Shown: positions 1-6,473 of the stretch, piece after piece
Layout: every line of letters starts with the position of its first letter
Position numbering within the stretch: position 1 is the stretch's first letter
Source of the DNA: an uncultured Pelagibacteraceae bacterium
GTDB lineage: Bacteria; Pseudomonadota; Alphaproteobacteria; Pelagibacterales; Pelagibacteraceae
Length of the DNA stretch: 36,773 nucleotides
Direction of reading: 5' to 3'
NCBI GenBank assembly: GCA_902634325.1
Contig: CACPJP010000008.1
Location: 1 to 36,773 of the forward strand
Notes under the pieces: generated by a model
Told to the model about the DNA's origin: nothing
Seen by the model: the letters and a program-made list of their open reading frames with translations, nothing else
Databases searched by the model: none
Position numbers and translations under genes: made by a program

Positions 1-834
1 GGTGTAACCAATTACTTTATTGCCGGCTATAGCGGCTTCTATTGGAGGCATCCCAAGACCTTCAGACTGCGTAAAAGATAAAAAAATTTTAGATTTAAGC
101 AAATAATTAAAAACTTCTTTTTCTTTAAGTCTATGTATTTTTTTTATCTTCCATTTTTTTGAAATATGTTTTCTTAAAAAAAACATGACGGTTTCTGAAT
201 GTTGTGGCATTTTTCTTGGCATATAAGTTATCATGTTCTGCTTTTTAACTTTTGTATTGAATTTGTCTTTATCTACAGAAAGATTAACTTTCAAAATTTT
301 TTTTTCTATTTTCGGAAAAGAGACTTTAAGGCATTCAGTTATATCTCTGGAAACCGACATAATAAATTTAGCTTTATTATATGATTCTTCTAAGGTTTTA
401 TAATCGTTTGTGGGATTAAGAGCATATCCATTTAATGCAAAGATGGCATATGGAATTTTGTTATTTATAGCAATTTTTTTTGCTAAATGTGCAAATATCT
501 CTGGAAAAATCAAGAAATCTTTTTTTCTATCAAAAGTTAAATTTTTTTTAACTTTTATTTTGTTTTTAAACCAATTGGCTTTGTAAACTCTATCTACTGT
601 TAAATCTTCAAACTTCCATCCCGAATATTTATAATTATTTTTGATTTTAAAAACCTTATTTAATGAATTTTTCCACTTAGAAGATTTCTTTTTTTTTAAG
701 TGTAAAACTTGTGATGAAAAATTTTTTATTTTTAATTCATTAATTCTTTCACTGTGGTCGTATATAATTTTTACTCCTCCGGCTACTCCTTTTTCGGCAG
801 TGGCAATATAAATTATGTTTTTAAGTATTCTCAT
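1..834 (-). CDS. Glycosyltransferase, GT-B fold, C-terminus cut by window edge
   Basis: This reading frame is open from an ATG at 832-834 to the window edge, 278 codons with no stop. The N-terminus looks like the first beta strand of a GT-B glycosyltransferase (NIIYIATAEKG, then a GG turn at about residues 19-20). Near the edge is the donor-binding signature EGLGMPPIEAA (about 260-270), the E-G-x-G...E-A pattern typical of GT4-like enzymes. It probably transfers a sugar from an activated donor during surface polysaccharide or LPS assembly at the inner face of the membrane. The start codon lies only 4 nt after the CCA end of tRNA-Leu, so no conventional leader is possible if the tRNA is processed out. 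The neighbours are methyltransferases and two more glycosyltransferases. The family call is fairly safe; the sugar and acceptor are unknown. Confidence 0.75.
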   Translation of the reverse strand, partial: MRILKNIIYIATAEKGVAGGVKIIYDHSERINELKIKNFSSQVLHLKKKKSSKWKNSLNKVFKIKNNYKYSGWKFEDLTVDRVYKANWFKNKIKVKKNLTFDRKKDFLIFPEIFAHLAKKIAINNKIPYAIFALNGYALNPTNDYKTLEESYNKAKFIMSVSRDITECLKVSFPKIEKKILKVNLSVDKDKFNTKVKKQNMITYMPRKMPQHSETVMFFLRKHISKKWKIKKIHRLKEKEVFNYLLKSKIFLSFTQSEGLGMPPIEAAIAGNKVIGYT

Positions 835-838
835 ATCT

Positions 839-923
839 TGGTGCCCTCGGCCAGACTCGAACTGGCACTCCCTTGCGGGCAAGGATTTTAAGTCCTTTGT
901 GTCTACCATTTCACCACGAGGGC
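839..923 (-). tRNA. tRNA-Leu (anticodon UAA), CCA encoded
   Basis: Read on the minus strand, the 85-nt gene begins GCCCTCG (917-923 on the plus strand) and ends CGAGGGC-A-CCA, giving a perfect 7-bp acceptor stem with an encoded CCA. The anticodon arm is AAGGA-CTTAAAA-TCCTT, so the anticodon is TAA and it reads UUA. A long class II variable arm (CCC-GCAA-GGG) and a normal T arm (TTCGAGTC) confirm leucine. It sits inside a run of same-strand surface-polysaccharide genes: the FkbM methyltransferase stop is 48 bp upstream and a glycosyltransferase ATG is 4 nt downstream. Its 5' half is repeated at 1838-1880. I see no strong promoter in the 48-bp gap upstream. Confidence 0.97.
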
Positions 924-971
924 ATTAGTTGTTTTCTTAATGTTTATGTTAAGTTTTTATTTAAAACAAGA

Positions 972-1823
972 TCAATATTTAAAATATTTTTTATTATAAT
1001 AAATTTCATCAACGCCATACTTATCAAAATATGTAAATCCCTTATCTTTTAATAGATTGTTATAATTGTTTTGTTCTGGATAATTATTTTCAACAGATAA
1101 GACTTTGATATTAAAATAGTTGAAATCAATTGACTCTAAAATTCTCTTTTCTTCGCCCTCGACATCTATTGACAAATAATCAATAATTTTATTTTCTCCA
1201 ACGACTTCTTTAAATGTTGATGTTTTAATATCAAGCTTGTTCATTTTGGTTCTAGGATCTTTCATAATTATATCCAGGGTTTTTTTGTATTCATCCGTTA
1301 CTATTCCACTCATCTGAATGTATCCATTTATTACTTCAACAAATTCTTTATGATCATTTTTATTGCTAATTGCTCTATTAATGCAAATGCAGTTTCTGTT
1401 TTTTTTTAACTTTTCAAAATGAACGGGTGATGGTTCGATTGCTATGCCATTCCAGTCCATAAATTTTTCAAAATAAAAGCAATTGCTGCCATCAATTCCA
1501 TCAAAAGCTCCAATTTCAACAAAAAATCCTTTTTTTAAATTTTTAAAAAAATAATTTTTAATACATTTATCTTGTCCTGATTGAGAAAAAAAATCTTTAT
1601 TCAACTTAAAATATCTTTCAGCTTCCCATATTTTTCTTCTTAAAAACCCCCTGCCCTTTGTGTATTGATGTGAATAAACATTTGGAATTTTTTCCAAACA
1701 AGTATTGTAGATATAATGTGCTTTTTTTTTACCTTCTATATTTTCTTCGAAAAGTTTATTGGCAAAACTAATTACCTCACTGATGTCTTTACCTTCTAGA
1801 TATCGTAAATCTTCTTTTTTCAT
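972..1823 (-). CDS. FkbM-family SAM-dependent methyltransferase
   Basis: This 283-residue protein carries an FkbM/Methyltransf_21 domain. A YxSQxGQD-like lead-in (FFSQSGQD, about 79-85) precedes the SAM-binding motif FVEIGAFDGIDGSNC (101-115), then IAIEPSP (about 128-134) and YLSIDVEGEE (about 217-226). Members O-methylate sugars or other small groups on glycans and natural products. Here it probably decorates a surface polysaccharide, judging from the adjacent glycosyltransferases. The first 75 or so residues are a lysine-rich extension of no recognised fold. The start ATG is 14 nt downstream of an orphan tRNA-Leu 5' half, and the gene is flanked by direct repeats of that half, so recent acquisition is likely. 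A run of nine T at 1722-1730 encodes lysines. The family is clear; the substrate is unknown. Confidence 0.85.
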   Translation of the reverse strand: MKKEDLRYLEGKDISEVISFANKLFEENIEGKKKAHYIYNTCLEKIPNVYSHQYTKGRGFLRRKIWEAERYFKLNKDFFSQSGQDKCIKNYFFKNLKKGFFVEIGAFDGIDGSNCFYFEKFMDWNGIAIEPSPVHFEKLKKNRNCICINRAISNKNDHKEFVEVINGYIQMSGIVTDEYKKTLDIIMKDPRTKMNKLDIKTSTFKEVVGENKIIDYLSIDVEGEEKRILESIDFNYFNIKVLSVENNYPEQNNYNNLLKDKGFTYFDKYGVDEIYYNKKYFKY

Positions 1824-1837
1824 TTATTTTTACAGAA

Positions 1838-1880
1838 AAGGCTTTTAAGTCCTTTGTGTCTACCATTTCACCACGAGGGC
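1838..1880 (-). pseudogene. Orphan 5' half of tRNA-Leu
   Basis: On the minus strand this begins with the tRNA-Leu 5' acceptor strand (GCCCTCG, 1874-1880) and continues through the D arm into the anticodon loop. It is identical to the intact tRNA over 38 nt (1843-1880) and then matches 4 of 5 more. There is no T arm, variable arm or 3' acceptor strand, so it cannot make a tRNA. Past the break the sequence can still fold as AAAGG...CCTTT around the former anticodon loop, so a small stem-loop would sit just upstream of the methyltransferase ATG at 1823. It is a recombination scar and may act as the 5' leader of the downstream gene. Confidence 0.9.
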
Positions 1881-1891
1881 TTTTTTACGTA

Positions 1892-1897
1892 TTAATA
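1892..1897 (-). promoter_or_regulatory. Possible -10 element of the displaced tRNA-Leu promoter
   Basis: On the minus strand TATTAA lies 11 nt upstream of the first base of the orphan tRNA half. This is where a tRNA promoter would put its -10 to start transcription about 5 nt before the tRNA. The -35 is not convincing (CTTTTA or TTTTAT at 16-17 bp). If real, the old tRNA promoter now drives the FkbM gene. Confidence 0.3.
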
Positions 1898-1935
1898 CAC
1901 TAAATTTAAATTCATAAAAGAAAAAAATTTATAAT

Positions 1936-2730
1936 TTAAATTTTTTGAATAAAAATCAAACCGTTAGCATACGTGGGATGTATAAGTCTGTTTCCTGTTT
2001 TAAGTTCTTTAATAATTTTGAAATCGTTATTAAATTTATTTATAAAATCTAAAGTTGCCTGTTCAACCACTGGCATATTATAATCGTCTACCAGAATAAT
2101 AGCATCTTTTGCCAAATAATCTTTAACAATTACAAGATTGTCGTATTGATTTTTATAAGAATGTTCTCCGTCATAATAATAAAAATTAATTAATTTATTT
2201 TTCTTTTTCCAATTTTCAAAAAACATTTTATAATCCATATCAAAGAAAAAATGTTTTTCTTTATTTTTTATTTTATCAAAGTATTTAAAAAAATAGTTTT
2301 TGGCTCTAGAACTTTCGTATAAATTATCTAATTTTGGATTTCCTTCTTTGTAATCATGTGAGAAATTATCTACACCATAAACTTCACATTGTGTATTAAA
2401 CATTCCTGCAAACATACTAAAGCCCCTCCAAACGCCAACATTAATGTATACGCCATCATTTTTTAAATTTTTTGATATTTGGTTTATGATAAATCCAACT
2501 GAAATTCGCGACATTGTATCTACTAACAAAAGCTGTTGTATTGTATCAATATCTGTTTGAGAAATATTTTCAAATTTTGTATTAGAATCTATAAATTTTT
2601 TTTCATTTCCAATAAGCTTGAAAAGTCTTTTCTTGATTCTATAAATATAATCTTTACGTACATCTTGTCCTGGATGAATTTTAAAATTAATTTTTTTTAA
2701 GATTTCATTAATAAGTGTGCTTTTATTCAT
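1936..2730 (-). CDS. Class I SAM-dependent methyltransferase (Methyltransf_24/TylF-like)
   Basis: This 264-residue protein has a Rossmann methyltransferase core in its middle. The motif GVYINVGVWRGFSM (about 93-106) resembles the glycine-rich SAM loop, VYGVDNF follows as the acidic strand end, YYYDGEHSYKNQYDNL as the DG-H-Y motif, and AIILVDDYN as a late strand. The DGEHSY and VDDY pattern is typical of Methyltransf_24/TylF-type enzymes, which methylate sugars and related hydroxyls, often with a bound metal. It lies 26 bp downstream of a GT8-like glycosyltransferase in the same direction, so a role in modifying surface glycan is the simplest reading. The first 70 residues are lysine-rich and not recognised. 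The exact substrate cannot be told. Confidence 0.7.
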   Translation of the reverse strand: MNKSTLINEILKKINFKIHPGQDVRKDYIYRIKKRLFKLIGNEKKFIDSNTKFENISQTDIDTIQQLLLVDTMSRISVGFIINQISKNLKNDGVYINVGVWRGFSMFAGMFNTQCEVYGVDNFSHDYKEGNPKLDNLYESSRAKNYFFKYFDKIKNKEKHFFFDMDYKMFFENWKKKNKLINFYYYDGEHSYKNQYDNLVIVKDYLAKDAIILVDDYNMPVVEQATLDFINKFNNDFKIIKELKTGNRLIHPTYANGLIFIQKI

Positions 2731-2756
2731 GTTAACAATGAGACTAATATTATAAT

Positions 2757-3665
2757 CTACTTAAACCTTAAACTTTTTTGAATTTTTTTACCATCAAGTG
2801 TCTTTATTTCAATCTCAATATCTTTATTTAACCTCATGTCTTTATTATTTTTCCATATTCCTGCTGCTAGGTGTAAAATTCCTATTTTTTCATTGGGAAG
2901 AAAAGGTTCAACAAATGTATTTTTCTCTGTGTCATATTTTGGAAGTAGATGACTTGCTATCCAATTACATTTCAGTGGTAAAAATTCGACTTCAACATTA
3001 TCGTGATAAACTGCAATATTAATTGCTAAACCTTCTGAACCAAAAACTTTTCCTTTTGATAAAGTTTTTTTTAAGTTTTTTTGCCAAATCTCCCAACATT
3101 TAGAGTTTTTTTCTAATGAAAAAACACCAATATTGATGTGAGGTGCAAAAGCTAATTTTCTAGCAATATTGTCTTCGATGCCCGAGGATTTTGCGTGTTT
3201 GTAATTTTGAGATTTTATAACAGCAACCTTTCCTAACAACCATTTAACTTTTGACATGATCCTATATCCTGGTCCAATACTTTGAGTAATTCCAAGTTTT
3301 CCATTGTCACAAGCTTTAAAATATAAATCTACAGCTGACCAAGAATTTACCCATGCATCACAATCAATCCAAAGGTATTTGTCAAATTCAGGAAAATATT
3401 TAGGCAAGAATGCTCTTGAGACCTGACTTTTTAACCATTCTTTTTTTAAAACTTTATAACCGGGAACTTCTATATCCCATTGTGCTTTTTTTATTGAATG
3501 AACTTTGGGTTTTAAAATATCTACTTGATCTTTAGTTAACCCAGCATCTAAAACGCATATTGAAACATCTTTGTTTTCATCGTGAGCTTTTATTGAGTTA
3601 ATAAGTTCCTCAAGAAGTTTGAAGTAATTAAAATCTGCCAGAGTAACAATTGTTTTAGAGCTCAT
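2757..3665 (-). CDS. Glycosyltransferase, GT-A fold, GT8-like
   Basis: This 302-residue protein starts with a GT-A type strand (KTIVTLADFNYFKLLEELINSI), has SICVLDAGL at about 35-43, and carries the metal-binding DxD motif in YLWIDCDAWV (D101 and D103). A further conserved-looking patch is PHINIGVFSLEK (about 172-183), where GT8 enzymes have an acceptor-side N-x-G. It probably transfers a hexose or uronic-acid sugar from a nucleotide donor in the cytoplasm to a growing surface glycan. The stop of the preceding GT17-like gene is 3 bp upstream of the start, so the two are almost certainly cotranscribed. The DxD and fold are visible; the GT8 assignment is less certain, and the donor sugar is unknown. 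Confidence 0.65.
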   Translation of the reverse strand: MSSKTIVTLADFNYFKLLEELINSIKAHDENKDVSICVLDAGLTKDQVDILKPKVHSIKKAQWDIEVPGYKVLKKEWLKSQVSRAFLPKYFPEFDKYLWIDCDAWVNSWSAVDLYFKACDNGKLGITQSIGPGYRIMSKVKWLLGKVAVIKSQNYKHAKSSGIEDNIARKLAFAPHINIGVFSLEKNSKCWEIWQKNLKKTLSKGKVFGSEGLAINIAVYHDNVEVEFLPLKCNWIASHLLPKYDTEKNTFVEPFLPNEKIGILHLAAGIWKNNKDMRLNKDIEIEIKTLDGKKIQKSLRFK

Positions 3666-3668
3666 ATT

Positions 3669-4559
3669 TTATTCCAACCATTGTTTATATTTGTCTAAAT
3701 TATTTTTAATATAAGTTGGCAATTCATCTGTTGTTGTAACTGTAAGCTCGTCTCCCCCGCTAAATTTTGATTTTTTCATATCTGCTCTCAGATTATACAC
3801 TGGTTTTTTACTCATTATCATTTTTTGAATTTTATCTTCTCCTATCGGTTCAAGATCATATTCTCTGTGATGAAGGTATGAAGTTAATTTTTTTTCAATA
3901 TTTTTTGCTGTTTTCATATATGAAAAATGCCATCCACCATTCTCTATGAAGTAGATATCTTGGTATTTTGTTCTAGAAAATAACGAATCAACTCTCCAGA
4001 AAGGGTATTTTTTGTCTTTTATATTCCTTAACCATTGGGGTGATAAAAGATTAACTTTTCTACATGCTTTTGTTCCAAACCATTCAAAGGAATCGAGCTT
4101 CAGGTTAAATTTATAATAAAACAATTTTTGTTTAAAAAGTATTATTTTATTTTTAATATTTTTTAAACTATTTTTCTCTAAATTTGGAATTTCATCTAAA
4201 TCTGATATAAGAACAATGTCTATGGGATCGGCTTCTTTTAGCCCTTGTTGAATACAGTCTCTCTGAAAATTTTCTCTTTTTGCAGCATTAAGTATATATT
4301 TTGAATTCTTAGTATCCTCATCATCTTTATCAGAAATTTTAGAAATTCCTGGTGGTTCTTGGTCTACAACGATATAAGAGATTTTTTTCTCAAATTTTTT
4401 AAATTTATTAATATCAAATAATAATTTTCTTTTCTCTCCACTATGAGTATAGGAGCTTTCTACAACAACAAATTTATCAACATAGTCATTCAAGTAGTTT
4501 AGACGAAAATCTAATAACATTTCTTCGTCAAAAAACATAAAACAATCAAAAATTTTCAT
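3669..4559 (-). CDS. Glycosyltransferase family 17-like protein
   Basis: This 296-residue protein resembles GT17 (beta-1,4-N-acetylglucosaminyltransferase III-like). It opens KIFDCFMFFDEEMLLDFRL, followed by VDKFVVVESSYTHSGEKR (about 27-44), ENFQRDCIQQGL (about 96-107) and the acidic motif VLISDLDEIPN (about 116-126). A late GWHFSYM completes the pattern. Bacterial members sit in polysaccharide clusters. It is cytoplasmic, with no membrane segment. The ATG overlaps the stop of the upstream GGCT-like gene as ATGA (4 bp), so it is translationally coupled to a non-glycan gene; this is the seam between the island and the core. Family call fairly sure; sugar unknown. Confidence 0.8.
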   Translation of the reverse strand: MKIFDCFMFFDEEMLLDFRLNYLNDYVDKFVVVESSYTHSGEKRKLLFDINKFKKFEKKISYIVVDQEPPGISKISDKDDEDTKNSKYILNAAKRENFQRDCIQQGLKEADPIDIVLISDLDEIPNLEKNSLKNIKNKIILFKQKLFYYKFNLKLDSFEWFGTKACRKVNLLSPQWLRNIKDKKYPFWRVDSLFSRTKYQDIYFIENGGWHFSYMKTAKNIEKKLTSYLHHREYDLEPIGEDKIQKMIMSKKPVYNLRADMKKSKFSGGDELTVTTTDELPTYIKNNLDKYKQWLE

Positions 4560-4981
4560 CTAACTTTTATTTTTTTATTCCTTGAAATAACAATATAATT
4601 ATTTTTATAACCACAGTCTTTGTATCCTTGTATAATTTTATTCAAATATATTTTAGCAGGTGGATTAGGCTTTGTTTTTTTTGGCATATAATAAAACATC
4701 ACTTTTTTTCCAAAAAGTTTAAAATATTTCTTTATGTACATAATCGGAAAATCTTCATAAACATCTAATACTTTTTCATCATTTTTAGATATCTTGTATA
4801 TAGCTCCTAAAACGGTACTGTTTTTTTTTCTTTCTACATCAGCAACCCCTCCACCATAATACATATGCCTAAAAACAAGTTTATAACCTTTTAGTTTATG
4901 ACATCCTATGTACTTGGAATCTTTACATCGTTTTTTCATTTGTTTCTGATAAAGATTACTTCCAAAAGCAAAATACAGCAT
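4556..4981 (-). CDS. Gamma-glutamylcyclotransferase-like (GGCT/AIG2 fold) protein
   Basis: This small protein (141 residues) has the two marks of the GGCT/AIG2 fold: YFAFGSNL at residues 3-10, which forms the substrate-binding loop, and VLDVYEDFP, where E76 matches the general-base glutamate. Family members release 5-oxoproline from gamma-glutamyl amino acids or peptides such as glutathione; some act on other gamma-glutamyl amines. The closest type from sequence alone is the short bacterial single-domain form. It starts on the last base of the cinA stop (TAATG overlap) and ends inside the start of the GT17-like gene, so it is coupled on both sides. Function beyond the fold is an inference. 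Confidence 0.75.
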   Translation of the reverse strand: MLYFAFGSNLYQKQMKKRCKDSKYIGCHKLKGYKLVFRHMYYGGGVADVERKKNSTVLGAIYKISKNDEKVLDVYEDFPIMYIKKYFKLFGKKVMFYYMPKKTKPNPPAKIYLNKIIQGYKDCGYKNNYIVISRNKKIKVR

Positions 4982-5742
4982 TAAACTCCTCTAAAAATTT
5001 TTATTTTTTTATTTCTTAACATCTTAATAATAGCTTTGTGGCAAGATTGTAAACTAATTTTATTTGAAGATCTTATAACAATTGAAATGCCTATTTTTCC
5101 TAGCCTAAAAAAAGGATAGCTGCCTATCTCAACAAATTTTTTATATTTTTTTTGAACTGCCTCTAATCCTTTTGCAATATTACTTTCTATTGTTTCTACA
5201 GTTACTGTTAGACTGTAGATTTTTAATCCTAGTTTTAAATATTTTTTTAAGTTACCAATCATAGATCTTAGTATTGAAGGAACTCCAGGAAGACAGATAA
5301 CATTTTTAATTACAAACCCAGGGGCTGCACTAGAAGGGTTGAAAATTAACTTTGAACCTTCCGGCATTTTTGCCATTTTTTTTCTTGGATCATTAAAATT
5401 TTTTTTTCCATAATATTTTTTCAATATACTGTAAGCTTCTTTGTGGTAAGTATATTTTTTTTTGAAAGCTCTTGATATCGACTGAGAAGTAATATCGTCA
5501 TGCGTTGGTCCTATTCCGCCTGTTGTTAAAACGTAATTATAACTTTTGCTTAAAGCTAAAACGCTTTTTATTATTTTCTTTTCAAGATCTGGAATGATTC
5601 TAACTTCTACAACCTTGATTCCTAAACTGTTATTAAGCCATGAAGCTAAATAAGAAACATTTTGATCCGTCGTTCTTCCCGATAAAATCTCATTGCCAAT
5701 AACTAATATTGCAGCAGTAATTTTTTTATTTTTTCTTACCAT
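4981..5742 (-). CDS. CinA N-terminal-type (MoCF/COG1058) protein
   Basis: This 253-residue protein has the molybdopterin-binding (MoCF) fold seen in the N-terminal half of CinA. Visible are AAILVIGNEILSGRTTDQN (about 10-28), VLTTGGIGPTHDDITSQS (about 71-88) and a short FNPSSAAPGFVI plus CLPGVPSILRSM segment. The family includes ADP-ribose pyrophosphatases that act with a nicotinamide-nucleotide amidase. The C-terminal PncC amidase domain of full CinA is absent and there is no room for it, so this is the stand-alone form common in alphaproteobacteria. It is divergent to sfsA across 20 bp and heads a minus-strand run into the surface-polysaccharide genes. The competence name is historical and does not imply uptake of DNA. 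Confidence 0.85.
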   Translation of the reverse strand: MVRKNKKITAAILVIGNEILSGRTTDQNVSYLASWLNNSLGIKVVEVRIIPDLEKKIIKSVLALSKSYNYVLTTGGIGPTHDDITSQSISRAFKKKYTYHKEAYSILKKYYGKKNFNDPRKKMAKMPEGSKLIFNPSSAAPGFVIKNVICLPGVPSILRSMIGNLKKYLKLGLKIYSLTVTVETIESNIAKGLEAVQKKYKKFVEIGSYPFFRLGKIGISIVIRSSNKISLQSCHKAIIKMLRNKKIKIFRGV

Positions 5743-5762
5743 AATTTGATAATATTAAAAAA
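5743..5762. promoter_or_regulatory. 20-bp divergent start region between the cinA-type gene and sfsA
   Basis: Only 20 bp separate the two ATG codons. The sequence is pure A/T apart from one G, with GATAAT readable toward sfsA (about 9 nt before its ATG) and TATTAT readable toward the cinA-type gene (6 nt before its ATG). Neither gene has room for a ribosome binding site and a normal leader unless its promoter lies inside the other gene. Back-to-back -10 elements with very short leaders are possible. Confidence 0.35.
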
Positions 5763-6473
5763 ATGGATTTTGAGAACGAATTAATACTAGGAGTTTTAAT
5801 AAAAAGATACAAGCGATTTTTTGTGGATATTAAGTTGGAAAATAAAATTATTACTGCACACTGCCCAAACCCTGGATCAATGTTTAAGCTTTTAAAAAAA
5901 GGAAATCCTGTATGGATAACAAAATCTGACAATGAAAAAAGAAAACTTCAATATACTTTGCAAATTATAGAGGTTAATAAAATTAAATTTTGTGTAAACA
6001 CTCACATAACAAATAAAATAGTTCAGGAATCACTTGAAAAAAAACTAATAAATGAATTAAAGGAATATAATCTTGTTAGACCAGAAAAAAAATTTGGAAC
6101 TAATACTAGATTTGATTTTCTTCTTTACAACACCAGGAAAGACAAAAAGGCATTTCTAGAGGTAAAAAGTGTTTCCCTTAGTAGAAAAGATGGTCATGCT
6201 GAATTTCCGGATGCAGTAACAAGCAGAGGTAAAAAACATTTAGAAAGCCTTCTGTCTGCAAATAAACAGGGATATGAGAGTTATTTGATGTTTCTAATTC
6301 AAATAGAAAATTGCAAATCTTTTGGAATTGCATCAGATATAGATCCTGAATATTCTAAAGTTTTTAAGGATGCTTTAAAAAAAAATGTTAAGTTGCTTTG
6401 TTATGATTGTAAATTTTCTAACAAAGGAATAGAAATAAATAACAAAATAAAAACTTTATTAAATGACAGATAA
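5763..6473 (+). CDS. sfsA: SfsA family protein
   Basis: This 236-residue protein matches SfsA over its length. LILGVLIKRYKRFFVDI is the N-terminal OB-like part, AHCPNPGSMFKLL (about 38-50) is the hallmark N-P-G-S motif, and GTNTRFDFLL...AFLEVKSVSL (about 112-141) looks like a nuclease-fold D...E-x-K core. DGHAEFPDAVTSRGKKHL follows. SfsA is described as a DNA-binding protein affecting sugar fermentation in E. coli; its fold suggests a nuclease, and its true role is not settled. It opens a plus-strand run that continues into map and the purine genes, and overlaps map by 11 bp. Confidence 0.9.
   Translation: MDFENELILGVLIKRYKRFFVDIKLENKIITAHCPNPGSMFKLLKKGNPVWITKSDNEKRKLQYTLQIIEVNKIKFCVNTHITNKIVQESLEKKLINELKEYNLVRPEKKFGTNTRFDFLLYNTRKDKKAFLEVKSVSLSRKDGHAEFPDAVTSRGKKHLESLLSANKQGYESYLMFLIQIENCKSFGIASDIDPEYSKVFKDALKKNVKLLCYDCKFSNKGIEINNKIKTLLNDR

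Larger units (their letters stand above)
886..1880 (-). mobile_element. Candidate one-gene cassette bounded by tRNA-Leu 5'-half direct repeats
   Basis: The 38 bp at 886-923 (5' half of tRNA-Leu up to the anticodon loop) are repeated exactly at 1843-1880 in the same orientation, and the match extends to 1838 with one mismatch. The repeat period is 957 bp, and the segment between holds just one gene, an FkbM-type methyltransferase. A repeat that starts at a tRNA end and stops in the anticodon loop is what site-specific integration or recombination at a tRNA leaves behind. No integrase is present in the segment. Alternatives are recombination between two tRNA-Leu-linked surface loci, or a local duplication followed by replacement. 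The repeat is seen directly; the mechanism is inferred. Confidence 0.4.

Noticed and set aside
199-384. Small plus-strand reading frame over the left-end glycosyltransferase
   Set aside because: It is antisense to a convincing glycosyltransferase, has low-complexity Phe-rich sequence and resembles no family. Similar frames at 11143-11437, 11600-11812, 15540-15794, 18319-18612 and 28819-29115 were dropped for the same reason.
1722-1730. Run of nine T in the FkbM gene as a phase-variation switch
   Set aside because: Runs of 7-9 A or T are common across the whole window, including core genes, so this one is not special without evidence of length change.
1838-1880. A second functional tRNA-Leu
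   Set aside because: Only the 5' acceptor strand, D arm and anticodon 5' strand exist; no variable arm, T arm or 3' acceptor strand follows.
4981-5742. Competence gene implying natural DNA uptake
   Set aside because: Only the MoCF domain is present; this family is linked to pyridine-nucleotide or cofactor chemistry and its presence says nothing of competence.
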